A stretch of 64,000 nucleotides of DNA, taken from the NCBI RefSeq assembly GCF_005239225.2, contig NC_133287.1:19534519-19598518 (forward strand), read 5' to 3'. This DNA comes from Populus alba. Its lineage: Eukaryota > Streptophyta > Magnoliopsida > Malpighiales > Salicaceae. Position numbers and translations under genes: made by a program. Under the pieces are notes generated by a model. It was not told where the DNA came from. It ran no database searches and saw nothing but the letters and a program-made list of their open reading frames with translations. Below, piece after piece: positions 46,163-59,799 of the stretch. The number at the start of each line of letters is the position of its first letter. Position 1 is the first letter of the stretch.

Positions 46163-47164
46163 TCGTTGAGTTGAAATGGATCGTTTTATATATGATCTAT
46201 TTTTGTAATGGTCCAATGTGATTAATTCCATTAAAGAACGTACAACTTGTAAATTTAATGACCATTTTTCACTAAATCTGGTGTAGAGCAGTGATCAGAC
46301 CAAAAAAACTATTAATTCATTCACTCGTTGGAGGCCTTCCTTCAATTTTTTAGGTTATTTTCTTCAACATAAACGATTGATCTGACAAAAAAAAAAAGAA
46401 TATCAGGTCATCTTACATTTTAAATTATATCATGCAGGTTAATTTTCTTACTTTTCTTGAAATTTATTATTTTTTAGGGGTATTTAGAAATATGATACTG
46501 TTTTTTTAAATATTATTTTTAATATAAGCTCTCCAAGCATGGGCTTAATAACCTAACCCGGTCTCTAAAGCTCAGGAGATCCAACTATAGTTAAGTGGTG
46601 AAGCCATTAAGTAAACAGATAAACATGAAGCATGGGTTAGCCCATTACAAAAATCATCCAAGCCCTATTAATTCAGGCTATGTTTTACCCAATCGGATAA
46701 AAAATAGAAAACCAGTCCGAAGATTTCATCGTGGAGAGATTAAAAAAAAAAAAAAAAAGCATATATGTAATTGGGTCTGTGGGCTGTTTTGTCACTATTG
46801 TCTTTATTTTCACGGGTTTTTTTTTTTTTTTTTTCTGTATCATAATTCCCATGTTATGTTCTGGACTCGAGTCCATGACGGACTTTATCGCAATCGTACT
46901 GCATATTAAACATGGATATTCCAATTAAAAATTTTATTTTTATTCATCACATTCATATAAAAAATGGGCCTTCTATACAGTACGTATTAGATATGGACCT
47001 GCAGAGATTGCGGTGCTTGACTGTAGTTCATGGCCTTTGTGGGGTTACATTATGGGGGGGAGCCTCTTCTGTCGTCTGAAAACTCTCAGTGCCTCCGACC
47101 GTTTACTGCAACCGCCAGTAATGTTGACGCAAATGGGAATGAGGAAGCTCTGTTTCTTTCTTTT

Positions 47165-47360
47165 TTATGTTTTAAGTGTGTATTTTTTAAAAAATAATTT
47201 TTTATTTTTTTTATTTTAAATTAATTTTTTAGTATTTTTAAATTATTTTGAAACACTCATGTTAAAAATAAATTTAAAAAAATAAAAAAAATTATTTTAA
47301 TATATTTCTAAATAAAAAATACTTAAAAAAAAATCATTATTATATTTTAAACTGAGACAC
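47165..47360. repeat. AT-rich MITE-like element
   Basis: T-rich half, 'ttttaaattaattttttagtatttttaaattattttgaaacac', then 'gttaaaaataaatttaaaaaaat' and A-rich end 'aaaaaatcattattatattt'. Same orientation as the copy at 25970. Confidence 0.55.
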
Positions 47361-49316
47361 TGGTGGGTGAACAAGAAATTGATTGCTCACGTATACAGGG
47401 AGTATAGAACATGAACAAGATGCATGAGAATATTTTGGCCTAAAAAGAACTGACCCCATGTAGCAGAAAAATGGGGCCTAGTCTCTCATTTTGATTTCGT
47501 TTATTTTTGCATTTTAAAAACAATTTTAAAAAAATAATTATATTTTCAAACACCCTCTATCCAGCGCTAGCTTCCAATGGCCATGGCACAAAGAGACAAC
47601 CAAGTGAGATGACATTTCAACTAACTGATTTATAATCTCTTGAATCTCATGGCTGTTCGTGTGACTGACAATAGCAGGACATGTGAAAGTTGCTTCTAGA
47701 TCCTTACCAACTTTAGTGCACCATGATTGAAGAACAATCAAAGAATTTAGACAGATAAAAAGATTAACAATTTATATTGACTTGTTACAGTGGTGAGATA
47801 TATTAAGAAGAGAGGCAGAGTGCACGTGACATATGGAGGAAATTTCGCTGATTCGGCATTGATTTAGCAGCCAGACATTAGAGTATCGTAGTTTGAGGTT
47901 GATATTAAAACACACAGTAGTTCTGTCTTTAAGGAACCATGTTACTTCGAGTAATCTTTTTGGCTCTGCCATGTGCTATAATGTCTTTGAGAGAGAAGGA
48001 TTGCCCCTTTCTTTATTGTTTTTTTTTTTTCAGTGGCTAATTTTTAATTCCGTTGCAGGAGAAAAGAGACTCAAGTGAGATGGGATTTAGACTCAAGACC
48101 CCATAAATAAACAGCAGGTGGGAATTTAAAACGCTATGAAGAACAGAGCTCAATTTTACAATCAGTATTACAGAGGGCCAAGTAGAATATGATGCAGCAT
48201 GGCAGAGGTGAAGTTCAAATTAAGATATGGAACTCGACAATTGAAATGGTTGTCGGGAAATTACTTGGTGTGTGGTTCTACTGTGGTAGTTTTTGAAAAA
48301 AAAAAACATCATAAATTATAGTTAAAAGCAAATCACACCAAATAAACAAACGATCCTAGGAGGATCACTTTGTTTATGTAATTTTCTTGTCATTTACGAG
48401 AGAACTGGCTATATTCCTGGCTACCCTCTTGGGCAATCATTCAATCCCTAGTCTTCAAGGCTTGCTTTTTTCTTGGGGAGACAACTATCATGCAAAGAAT
48501 TATGGTTTTATACTATTGCTTTCTAAACTTTTGGTTGTTATTATACCAATTGAAAAGGGCACTAATTCTTTAGCCAACTAGGGGGCCTTGCATGCTTTGG
48601 GAGTTGATGTTTGAAGAGAGTGGCAACAGGAGGGTAGCCCCAACTTGTCTCAATCAAATACATGATTCTTTCACACAATAATTGGAAAGGAAGATGGCCC
48701 AATACGATTGGCTGCTAGTTATCAGCAAAAAAAAGGAGGCTGGTTGCACATTTATACTGCCAATCCAACGTGTGTTGTGTTTCTGTGTGTGGGCATTTTT
48801 ATCCCTTTGATTTTGGTAGGGACAAGTTCTGCACTGTTAGGATATTAGCAGTTTCAACTCAGTTCATCTACTAATATACAAGATCTGGTAATATTTCCAC
48901 GCAGTGTCAACTGTCAAATGATTGTTTTTTTGAACGAAAATGAATATCTGTATGTCAAATAATTGTGAAAATGTAACAGATGAGGCATCAATCTTAACAC
49001 GCCATGACCCTTCCTCGACGAACAAGATTGGGTATACTCCATTCCATACATGGCCAAATAAATGGGGCAGAAAATGGCCAGTGATGAGGCATTCATCTAG
49101 TTGAAAAGAGCTTAGAATTGAGGGGTTTTTTTATATGATTTCTCCTATATATTCAAGTAGTTTCTGTTAGTAAACTTTAGGATGGAACAGATATGAAGTT
49201 GGCGTAGATGGGTGAAAACATTATCTTTAAGGTATTTATTTATCCCATACAGAGACAATAACCTGCAGAATACAACTAAGCCCTTCTAAACCTCTAAAAA
49301 AATAAGAAGATAAGAC

Positions 49317-49320
<4 letters not shown>

Positions 49321-49373
<53 letters not shown>
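49321..49373 (+). repeat. (TA)26 microsatellite
   Basis: Twenty-six uninterrupted TA dinucleotides. It creates an artificial Ile-Tyr repeat in one minus-strand frame. Confidence 0.97.
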
Positions 49374-49376
<3 letters not shown>

Positions 49377-50489
49377 ATGTTTCTTTTCTTTATAGTAATA
49401 TGCTTTTATAGATTTGAAACATAATAATAAAACAGTATAATTATTTATGAACCAATATGATTGTTTCATCAAACAATATTACTATTCATGAAACAATATA
49501 ACTATTTATATTAAATTTCAAGTTTTCAAGTTTCAAATGTTATCTTTTGATATTATAAATAATCATATAATAACATTAGAAAGCCAAATAAAGATAATTT
49601 GTCCATCATAACTTAATTTACTACACGGTAAAACCTACACTTAGAAATATTAGGAGGGAGTGTTTCTTTCCAGTGTAAAAATAAATATCTTTTCTTTATT
49701 TATTTACAAACTACACCAACAGTTTCACCCTGAAATCATAAAAGAGCATAAAGAAAAAGGGCGGTGATGGGCAAAGGGAGTAATGATCCGAGCACATTGT
49801 TTTCTCACGAGAAAGCTCTCAGAACAACTTGCTATCGAAGTTTCCATTATTGCTCTCAAATCTCATTTTTATATTGTTTGTGGTTTGGATATAAATTACA
49901 GTAAACCTCTGGTTTATGATCAGAAAGCAGTTAAATATTAAGTATTATAAGTGTTTTCTCCATTGCAGACAATTATTGTGCTCCCTCCCTATGCTTTCAT
50001 TGGTTCAAGTGCCGAAGGATTTAACACGCATAATATCGACACTTGTAGCAGAAGAAAGAGACCAACATGAAGCATCTTTCAGGTCTGATCATTTGGAAGG
50101 TGGTTCCTTGAAGCAAAATTAACCTTGCAAATGAAAGAACAATTTCAAATTAATAAAGCAAGTAGTAAGGAACATGACTCTAGATTGGATGGATTGTGAG
50201 AAATAATTCTTGTCACAAGCAACAAATGATTGGCACCAGGCATGGAAAGCATCCATATGCCATGTCTACCTCCTGACGAAAAAGAAAGAATTAAGAATGA
50301 TTAAGGAAGATGATTGTAAATTAATCAACATTTTCCAGACGCGAGAGGACACCTGGAAATGAGCTTAGTGTATTGTTTAACTTTCGAGTAGTAAAATAAA
50401 TTTCAAATTATAATTTCTTTTAGCCAAGTTTTTAATAAAGAATTTGATGTAAAACTATAATATAAATTAATTTACTAAAGCATGTCTAA

Positions 50490-50690
50490 AAATGTACTAC
50501 AGTTACTTTTTAAATTATTTTTTATTTTAAAAATTTATTAAATTAATATTTTTTTATTTTTTAAAAATTAATTTTTAATATTAGAACATCAAAATCATCT
50601 AAAACATAAAAAATATATTAATTTAAAATTAAAAAAATAAAATATTTTTAATATTTTTTAAAAAAACTCCTAAAAATGCAATGCCAAATT
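50490..50690. repeat. AT-rich MITE-like element
   Basis: Left 'taaaaatgtactacagttac', core 'aaattaatttttaatattagaacatcaaaatcatc', right 'ctcctaaaaatgcaatgccaaatta'. The right 'aatgccaaa' end is the family hallmark. Confidence 0.6.
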
Positions 50691-51783
50691 ACGAAACAAA
50701 TGAAAAATCGTAAAATACACCCCCGCCGCTTCACAAAAATAAACGTAACCCTAGGCAAGGATGTTTATATCAAGACTATTATTGCAAGAATAGCTTGTAA
50801 TGCACGCCAGCACTATAACTAATTAGATTTCTTTACCTCGCGCAACAATTTAACTGGCCCGTTAGGCATGCGCACAAATGCTCTGCCAATTCTCATGAGT
50901 TTTCTTTTCTTTTCTTTTCTTTTTTGGTCCCTGTTTCAATTATGACATAAAGCAGCAAAGTGTATCGCCAGAACAGGTGCCAAACAGACCCTCAATGAAG
51001 AATCAAAGAATTTACTTCCTCTTTTTAGGATTAAAATCAAGCAAAAACTTAACAATACTTGGAGTCTGGAACTCAATGACAAAAATACAGAGTACTAAAT
51101 GCTGGTTTCAGCACAGAGGCCTCTCTGGAACTCATTGACTAATGAAGTGCCCTGTGGTGTTCATTAGATTTGGTATTGCGATTTGAGCAGGGTTGGATAA
51201 TTTTTTTTTTTTTTTTTGAATCATTTTAATGTTTTAATATCAAGACCACTCCAACTGTCAACCTTCTGGCCTTAACCACTGGACTGATGTCTTTTTAACA
51301 AAGTATCATGTAAAAATTTAAGACAGGAAGCATGTGAAAGCTATAAAAAAATCAACTTTGACTACAAAGACACCATTTCATTTCACCAACTTATTCTCTT
51401 AAACTAAGGAAAACTAACAAAGGAGAAACAAAAAGAACAAAATCTCACAATTACAAGCAATCTATGTAATTGAAATAACAATCCTGTTGCCCTAATGCTG
51501 TCTCTGCTTCTTCTCTGTCCTTGATCCTATATGATGTGATTCACACTAAATCTTCTGAAGGCATTAGCTATAACCTTTGTGTCGATCATGTTGAATGACC
51601 CTTTTTTTTCTTCAATGGAATGAAATGGTAGGAATTGAAATCAAAGGATGCTCACAGACCCCCCACGTAATTATACATTGAGTTGCAGAGGAGAAAAAAA
51701 TAAAACACAAATGGCAGCTTGACATACACGAAGAGGGTTTTGTTGCCTTTGTATGTCCTCTAGGGCTGCTGCTGCGGCTGCAA

Positions 51784-54700
51784 CTAAGAGCTGGGAATAA
51801 TAGTGCCAACATATCCAATTCCAGTGATGAAGAAGGTGACTGTTTGGAGCCAAAGGTATATGAAATAGTTGTTCTTTCCATTAACAAAGTCATAGCATCC
51901 ACACAAGAAAAGAAACGCTGCAAATCCCAGCTCCAATGTGTTGAGTCTGTTAAAAAGTCAAAAGAAAACAAAATTCCTGTTAAAAGAATAAAAACATCTG
52001 CTACATATACCAAACCAGGACAGTTTCGATGAAGATAGTGAAGACTAATATTTTTTTTTCTTTTTGGTCTGCTGCAAAATTGTTGAATAATACGGAGTAG
52101 ATAATGTAGGCCCCCTGAATCCATCAGAACCAGGACAAACATGCAATTTATGTACGTACGCTGTTATAGTGCGTGACAGGTAAAATGTTTTTGCCACCAG
52201 GATTGAAAGCGATGCAAGGAACTATTACCTTTCGGTGAATTTGAATCGGAATTTTCTGGGTGCTTTGGTGTTTGCTTTCCTTGCATCTGCTGCTTTCTGA
52301 AGTGTGTTTCCTAGTTTTTCTGTGACAACCCACTCATTGACTCTTCCAGCTTCAAGCAGACCGATGAGAGTTGCCTTGGTCCGGTGCAAAGACATAACGT
52401 TCTCGAAAAGGATCCAGTAAAACAGTAAGTGAATTGACCTGCACATTCAAGGATGTGTTGTTAGTTCTGTCCTGATTCTTGCAGGTAGACGAGCAAGCTC
52501 TAAAAATGGCCATACCTTGGAGTTCCTACTGAATTTAGAATGGTGATGACAGAAGGGATGTAAACAGCTCCCCAGATGGGAACTTTCACTTCAGGAACCA
52601 AAATGGTTAGCGGGAGAACAACACAGTAGAAGCAGAAGGTCACCATGTGAGCTATGATCTTTCTAACGAAGAAAAAGCTATAGATCACATAGACTTTTTT
52701 CCAGAACTTCACTCTCTGAAATATGCAAAATGGACTTGAATTAGAATTGTCACCCTGCATAGTAATTCGAAACCGGCCATGGCGATCAGTCACAAAAGAT
52801 GAAAAAGATCCAAACCTTGTTTCTAACAATCTCCATCACCATTTTCCTGAACAGATTAGCAGGGCCGCAGGACCACCTGTGCTGCTGGAACCGGAAAGCT
52901 TGGAAAGTACTGGGAAGCTCACTTTTCACCTACAGATAAAATTAGTCATTAATAAAAATAAGATCATAAACCAAGATGAATTGTTCTGAAAACAACACAG
53001 TGTGTGTGCTTATGAAGAGTAAATAACCTACATGGAGGTCACCCAGGTACACAAATTTCCAGCCCCTAAGACTTGCTCGGACAGCAAGATCCATGTCCTC
53101 CACTGTAGTTCTGTCCTTCCACCCGCCAGCATCATTAATGGCCGCAATTCTCCATACTCCGGCAGTCCCTGTATTGCCATTCATTTTCACATTCAAATCT
53201 TTTGGTTTCCATCATTATTACATATGAACACGTTATTCAATAACACACATTAAATCTCATAAATTTCTCGCAACATTTTCAGCTCAAGTTTAATTTCGAA
53301 GAAATTATGGTAATTAATAATGACTTATGACAGAAATGCCAACAAGTCTCAGTCAAATTTCTAGATTCAGGAAACATTTTCAATCATTACCAGTTACCCT
53401 CACTATCGTATAACATCTAAGGTAGCTGTCCAACTACTTCCTGTCCCCTGTCATCAAAATGGAAATGGGGCAGATTATTATTAATTAATTATTTATTTAT
53501 TTACCATTGAAGCCGAAGAACGCATGAGTAGCTGACCCAACTTCTTGCTCCACGGTGAAATGGTAATCCAAAGACATTTCTTGCATTCTTGTCAGCAAGC
53601 ACTCATCTGCATTCACTGCAAAGATTTCACCACCCACAAAATTAAAAATCATTAATATCATCATTAAACATGTAATTAAAATAGTTTTTTGTAAATTTAT
53701 CATTAATCTATAGTTTATGATTAAGGCTACCCGTTTACTTCTCTGTCTTCACATGAACAAGTGTCATTCATTATACAGTGTAACGGACCTTATTTTTTTA
53801 ACTGATACTGTGACAAATTCTTTTTTTATTATTCTCTTACCATAAAAATACAAAAATTAGAAGTGTCGGCAATTTAAGAAGGGCCCCACACAACTATGAA
53901 CTCACTGCAAGAATGGCAATACGCACGTGACAGGAGGATGGACTGGCTGCTCCTAGAGCCTAGAAGAACAGAAGTTGAGAGAGAAATCCATGTGACAGAT
54001 TTGCCCCCACAGCGAAGGATGTCCATGTGATCCGTACATCGCGGGTTGTTCATATAAAAACACGAAAAAAAGACTGTCCTTGTTTTCTTGTGACTAAAAT
54101 GCCACGGGAAAATTTTATTGATTTTTTCTTAATTTGAGCAACTTCAATTTGAAAAAGAAGGCCAGGGTTTTTTAATTTAAATTGGGGACATTTATGGGAT
54201 GAAGGACTTGTTTTCTAGTAAACTAATAATTAATAACATTAAATTGGAAAAATCAAGGAAGAAAATAACATGGAAATACATAATTATATAATAAATTTCA
54301 GTAATCAGGATTTTTCATTTTTTGTGCATATGAGTTCCACAGCCGCGTCATGGAGGCCAACAGATCACCAGGTGTATATCAAAGGGATCAACTGACCAAG
54401 GATCTTACCTAATTGAAGAAAGTGTAGTAAATATTTATTTTTAAAATATTTTTTATTTAAAAATATATTAAAATAATATTTTTTATTATTTTTGTATATA
54501 AATACATTAAAAAAATAAAAAAAAACAATAATAAATTATTTAAAAAAAAAACAATTACTAAAAAAGCGGTTAACACATCACCACTGACACCCTCATGCAA
54601 GGATGGAAAAAGCGGCCTCTATCAATAAAAGAATTGACAAAGACCAAACTACTAAACAATCTAAGAATGTTAGAAATCAACACATAAAGACCACCGACAC

Positions 54701-55917
54701 TCGGAAAAACAATGCTAGAGATTTTAGAAAACAAGCAATCCAGCACAATTTAATGACTGTAATCAGTTGACTTAGTTAGGGTTCTAGTGGGTTTTTTTTA
54801 GAGGGCTTACCAAATCTCCAACGAGCCTGAACAAGGGCAACGTCGGGATTGTGGACCAAGAATGGAATGGCACGCCGGAGGAAATCAGGCTCAGGCTGGA
54901 AATCTGCGTCGAAGATGCACACATACTCACAGTGTTTAACATAGCTTCTCTTTAGACCTTCCTTTAAAGCACCAGCCTTGTAGCCTGTTCTGTTCTCCCT
55001 GATTTGGTACCTTATGTCTATGCCCTTGCTTGCCCATCTTTGGCACTCTAGCTCTACCATTTGCTGCATTCATAACAAGACATGGATCAATGGACAAAAA
55101 AGGTGGGCATCATTTGGGTAAATGGGCAAAACCCAGATCAGAAATCTTAGTTTTCTTTGCAGGTTTGATAAATTTGGACTAAAATTAACCGTTTTGGAGT
55201 CACCAATTTGCTAAGCTTGACAGAAATGTGATCGAACAGACACGGATATCACTAAAAAGTAATCAGTTGCAAGAATGGCACGCGTGCGACTAAAACTAAT
55301 CAAGAAGCAGAGTGATTGCTTTTGTTGTTTTTGAGAACCTTGATGGCAGGGTCGGTTGAATCATCTAGGACTTGGATCACAAGACGATCTGCTGGCCAGG
55401 AAAGATTAGAGGCTGCACCGATGGATAGCTTGTAAACCTGTCCAAAACACACAATAATTATATGACCAAAAGCAAGAAAAAGCATTGAACTTTTGAGGAC
55501 TTTGCTCCAAATCCCAGGAATAAAGTATAGGAACAAAACAAACTGGCTGAAAATAAAGAAAACGGAGAAGGAGCTAGGGACCTCTTTTTCGTTGAACATT
55601 GGGATTTGAACAAGAACAACAGGGAAGTTAAGATTGCCAGATTCTATATCATCTTGCATGGGCTCCCATTTGTATCGCTTCTCTGGTTTCTTCCAAAAGA
55701 GCTTAACGAGGATGATGACAATACCCATGTAAACCCTTTCCATGAAGAGCATGAGTGACATGGCTAAGGAAATGTAAACTCCAAGTGTCAACAAAGGAAC
55801 TATCAATGGTGCTTTGATTAGCTCCCAAATGAGTTTAAGCTGATCTGAAATGTCATAGCTTGAGACCTGAAACTGAAATGATTCAGGTATCATGATTTTT
55901 TGTGAAACTTCACCCAT
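51784..55917 (-). CDS. CSLA: Glucomannan 4-beta-mannosyltransferase (cellulose synthase-like A)
   Basis: Nine minus-strand exons (55917-55582, 55437-55339, 55063-54811, 53615-53505, 53168-53032, 52929-52816, 52715-52516, 52438-52229, 51946-51784) join in frame to 540 residues, the usual CSLA length (about 530). The enzyme is a Golgi-membrane GT2 transferase that builds the beta-1,4-mannan backbone from GDP-mannose, and glucomannan when GDP-glucose is also used. An N-terminal membrane span lies at about 36-58 ([20 protein letters not shown]) and a cytosolic catalytic domain follows. Catalytic motifs are Asp137-Asp138 (QVLDDSTD), Asp197-x-Asp199 ([10 protein letters not shown]), the TTVEDMD motif with Glu290-Asp291, and QQHRW at 327-331. 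Several spans follow in 360-540, and the end is GTIIPSS. It is closest to the CSLA9 type by memory. All catalytic residues are present. The largest intron (53616-54810) holds a MITE-like block. Confidence 0.95.
54425..54555. repeat. AT-rich MITE-like element inside a CSLA intron
   Basis: 'ttttatttaaaaatatattaaaataatattttttatt' followed by the A-rich half. It is partial, and lies in intron 3 well away from the splice sites. Confidence 0.5.
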
Positions 55918-56370
55918 CTCACTGTCTCTCTCTATCCCAGAAGAGCAGAGAAAAACAGAGGAAAAACAGAGGATAGGTTAATTTGGCAGAAAGAACAATC
56001 AAGATGAGAACAAAAAAGAAACACTAAATCTTTATCTTGTATGGGTTTTTGGAATTGTTAGCAATGTGGTTGAAATGAGGGGTGTATATAATTGGAACAA
56101 AGCTTTGATTGCATGGAAACTAAGTTGAACGCTACAAAAGCAAAGTTCAACTATCTGCTTCTGTTTAAGAGGAATGAACAACAAATCTTCACTTTCCACC
56201 CTATCAGTGCTTCTCCTCTCTTGTAAACCTGTGCCAGCCAATGCTTCTGTTTCTTTTGATCAAAATGAAGCAGGGACAGAACAGAGCAAAGGCAGAGAGA
56301 GAGAGAGAGAGGGTTTTGTGTTTTTATGAGAGAGAGCAACTCATATAGAGAGAGAGATGGTCATTTTATA
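55918..56370 (-). promoter_or_regulatory. CSLA core promoter and 5' leader
   Basis: TATAAAA on the minus strand (56364-56370) is followed by a GA/CT-rich leader including (GA)n at about 56297-56310 and again near 56347. This predicts a leader of around 400 bases. The leader contains an upstream ATG (56241) opening a 69-codon frame that closes at 56032, unless an intron removes it. No pyrimidine-rich acceptor was obvious. Confidence 0.5.
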
Positions 56371-56659
56371 GTCAAATTTGGCTCTATTTGGAAATAAATT
56401 TACATCTCTCTTTGGCAAGTAGTTATCTGTTAGGGAAAAAATAAAAATAAAAAGAATTAGCAAAAAAACGCAACTAGGATTTTTCTTTTCTTTTTTAATA
56501 TTAAATTAACAATTAAAGACAATCAAGAAATTAATTAAAAGTAAAAGTAAATCTAGAAAAAGAGTAAAGTTCTGCAAGAAACCTAGCTTGTAGCACTCAA
56601 TAACATTATTCTCAGAGATAAAACGTTCATGTGCACAAGAATAATTTTATATATAATAT

Positions 56660-57816
56660 ATTTCTCTCTCGAGAAATAGTAATTCATTTAAATTTTTGGA
56701 TGCAACAAGAATTCTCCAAATCTTTTTAATCATTTTTTTTCTCACTTTGAATTAATAAAATATAAAAAATTAAGTACAGTAAAACTTGAGAGAAAATATA
56801 TATAAAAAAGCTCTTAAATTACATGAAGATATATATAAAAGATTAAGTAAAATGGAAAAGTATTTTTAAAAATTTTTAATGGTGAACATTTATGTACTTC
56901 CCATCTTAAACAAACTCTATATATAACACGCACTTAATAAGATATCAGTTATCAAATATACTTAAAATAAATAATTTAATTAATTTAATCATAATAGCTA
57001 AGTAAATAAAATTTATTAATTGCTTAGTAAAGATATAAATTACCATATAGATCTAAACTAATTAAATATAATAAATCAATAACTAAAAACAAATATCATT
57101 AATTATAACATCTTGCATGATTTAAAAATATTTTTATAATGAATAAAATAAAAGTGAGCAATTAATATTGTGTAGTGTGTGCTATGTACCTCTAGGGTTT
57201 GAATTTACCATTGCTGTTAATTAGTCTCAACTTCAAGAATCATTGTAATTAGAATGCTGTTAATTAGGTTTCTTGGACCAAGTTTAAATTTATTACGCAA
57301 AAACAATATATAGAAAATTTTAAGGTTTTATCAATGTTGTTTCTTTTTTGGTCATATTCATGTATCTTATTTCATTAGTGGATATAAATTACCATAAATA
57401 TCTAAAATAATTAATAACTAAAAACAAATATCATTAATTATAATTTTGAATCAAGATTCTAACATCCTTGCATGATTTAAAAATATTCTTATAATGAATA
57501 AAATAAAAGTGAGCAATTAATATTATGTAATATGTGATAAGTGAGTTTAGGGTTTGAATCTATCTTTATTGTTAATTAGTCTCAATTTAAGAAATCATAG
57601 TAATTATGATATCGTGAATTAGGTTCTTTAGATAAAATTTAAACTTATTACACAAATAATATATAGATAATTTTAAAATTCTATCAATTTGTTTTTTTTT
57701 TTTTTTCATGTACATATATTTTGTTTCATCAGCCCAAGCTCTTATAGTAGAGACCCCACTACTCCACCCAATTAAGTGAATCCTCCAATTGTTTTATTGG
57801 GACCTGAAACCTCTTG

Positions 57817-57865
<49 letters not shown>

Positions 57866-58550
57866 TTTTGCTTTTACATGTCGAATTTCATTCATAGAAA
57901 TTCCACTAATTCCCTTGATGATTGAATAACTCATCAGATTATATTTATGTCTAGTGGTTTCTTTTTTTTCATTTAAAATTTACATCTAACATGCTTCTCT
58001 TTTGAGATACAACAATACCTTAAAGTTTTTGGATGCAACAAAAATTCTCAAAATCTTTTAATCACCTTTTTTTTCCTTGATTTAATTAATAAAGTATATG
58101 AAGTGTGGTAAAACTTGAGAGGAATACATAATAAAGAAATATCTTAAATTACATGAAAAGGTATTTTTAAGAATTTTTAGTGATGGAAATATCATGTACT
58201 TTTCATAATAAACACGCACATATATGTATGCATGTACATGCGTGTGAGGGTGAGCATGCACATATATTCCATAAGGTATGGTTATCAAATATATTTAAAA
58301 CAATTAAATACAACTAATAATCACAATGGCCAAATCAAAAAAAATATTAATTGCTTGATAAAGGTATCAATTACCAAAAATATCTAAAATAATTAATATA
58401 ATAAATTAATTACTAAAAAAAGCTATTATTAATTATAATTTTAAATCAAGGTTATAACTTTCCTCTCTCTTTTTCACTTGAGTTAATAAAATATGAGAAA
58501 TGAAATGTTGTAGAAATTGTAAGGAATATATATAAAGTTCTTAAATTAAG
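56660..58550 (+). repeat. Nested duplications upstream of CSLA
   Basis: Two kinds of unit are present. Unit B, starting 'gatataaattacca', lies at 57032-57380 and is repeated directly at 57381-57729, 349 bases away, with shared phrases 'gagcaattaatatt.tgta' and 'agggtttgaat'. Unit A, starting 'tttttggatgcaacaa.aattctc' (56693 and 58025), covers about 56660-57050 and 57990-58380, with shared 'taaaacttgaga' and 'tcttaaattacatga'. A third fragment of A appears at about 58460-58550. The order A-B-B'-spacer-A'-A'' implies more than one duplication event. No coding sequence is visible. Confidence 0.75.
57821..57856 (+). repeat. (TA)18 microsatellite plus T run
   Basis: Eighteen TA dinucleotides followed directly by about 14 T residues. 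Confidence 0.95.
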
Positions 58551-59799
58551 TGTGAGTGGAGTCTTCGTTACATCACCCTTGCCATGCATGATTTTTTTTT
58601 TTTATTTTTTTTTTCATTTCAGGATATAGGATTGTTTGGATTATTGAAATAGCCTAATCAAAATTTACTATGCTCAGGAGATGAAATGAAATGCTTCAGG
58701 GGAGGATTTTTCTTTTTTATTTTTACAAACCAATAATCACCAAAATTAAGGAACAAATTTGATGCAAAATAATTAGCATAGAATTTTATGGATGAAATTA
58801 ACAGATAAAAATAGTTCTAGAAATTATCCAAATAGACAATTTAAAATAAAACAATTATATTATTTTATTCGATTGAATTGTACTTCAAATTTTGTTATGG
58901 CTCATTTTCATTATATTTCACTAAAAAATGACTCAAAATTACTTTTAAAGTTTCATATTGTAATTTTAGTTTTTTTTTTTCTTGTTAATTTTAGATTTTA
59001 GCTTTATTATTTTTTCCTTATCAGTTGTTTTCTAATTATTTACATATATTTAGGATATCTAAACCTTTTTTTTTTTTTTCAAATTTCAAGAGATTTTTGG
59101 TGAAAAAACTACAACTTTTAATAATTTTGAATGTGTTTTTGTCTAATCCTATGATTTAGACGAGTGTTAAGCTAAAATCTAGACTTTTCTTTTTGTTAAA
59201 ATCACATAAATCATAAATAAATATATAATCAGCTTTTGATGATTGCTTACTGAAACAAAACTCAAGAATCCTACCGTGGCTCCAAAAGATAGAAAATAAG
59301 AGTATTTATATATTTATGAAATATATATTTGAACTATACTCTGATAATTTTTTATATCATTTTTCTGTCAAAGAGTCATATATATGAATCTAGAGACATT
59401 GCAAAAGTATTTTAAGTTTGGTGTACTGTGATAAAAGTGGTGGAAATTTCTAATATGGGTACATAAATTAATAAAAGGATAAAAATAAAAATAAAATGTA
59501 ATGGTTGACTTGACTAGTGACGTATTAAAATAATTTTAAACATAGAGGTAAGAACCAAAAAGTAAGGGTTCAGGAACTTTCACCTTTGCAGGTTCCGCGT
59601 CATGGTTATGTAAGGGTCAAAACTCAAAAACTCGAGCCAATGATGCATCAATCCAGCAATAAAAAACTTAATAATGGGATCAATTCTCAAATTAGATATT
59701 TTTATTAAAAAATAATATAAATTATATTTTAATATCTCACTTAATAATTTAAATTATTTTATTAAAATAATTCTTTAATATGATATTAAAGTCTTAATA

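Larger units (their letters stand above)
46163..51783. other. Gene-poor region between the tRNA pair and CSLA
   Basis: No gene is supportable. Contents: paired A and T homopolymers (46741-46758 and 46818-46835), AT-rich MITE-like blocks at 47165-47360 and 50490-50690, a TA microsatellite at 49321-49373, and scattered short frames such as 47538-47741 and 47772-47972 (both minus) that I cannot assign to any family. The last several hundred bases are probably the CSLA 3' untranslated region. Confidence 0.5.

Noticed and set aside
47538..47972. Two neighbouring minus-strand frames of 66-67 codons
   Set aside because: Composition is not obviously random, but there is no recognisable family, no joining splice pattern and no promoter, so I leave them uncalled.
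49236..49472. 78-codon frame with an Ile-Tyr repeat
   Set aside because: Produced by the (TA)26 microsatellite.
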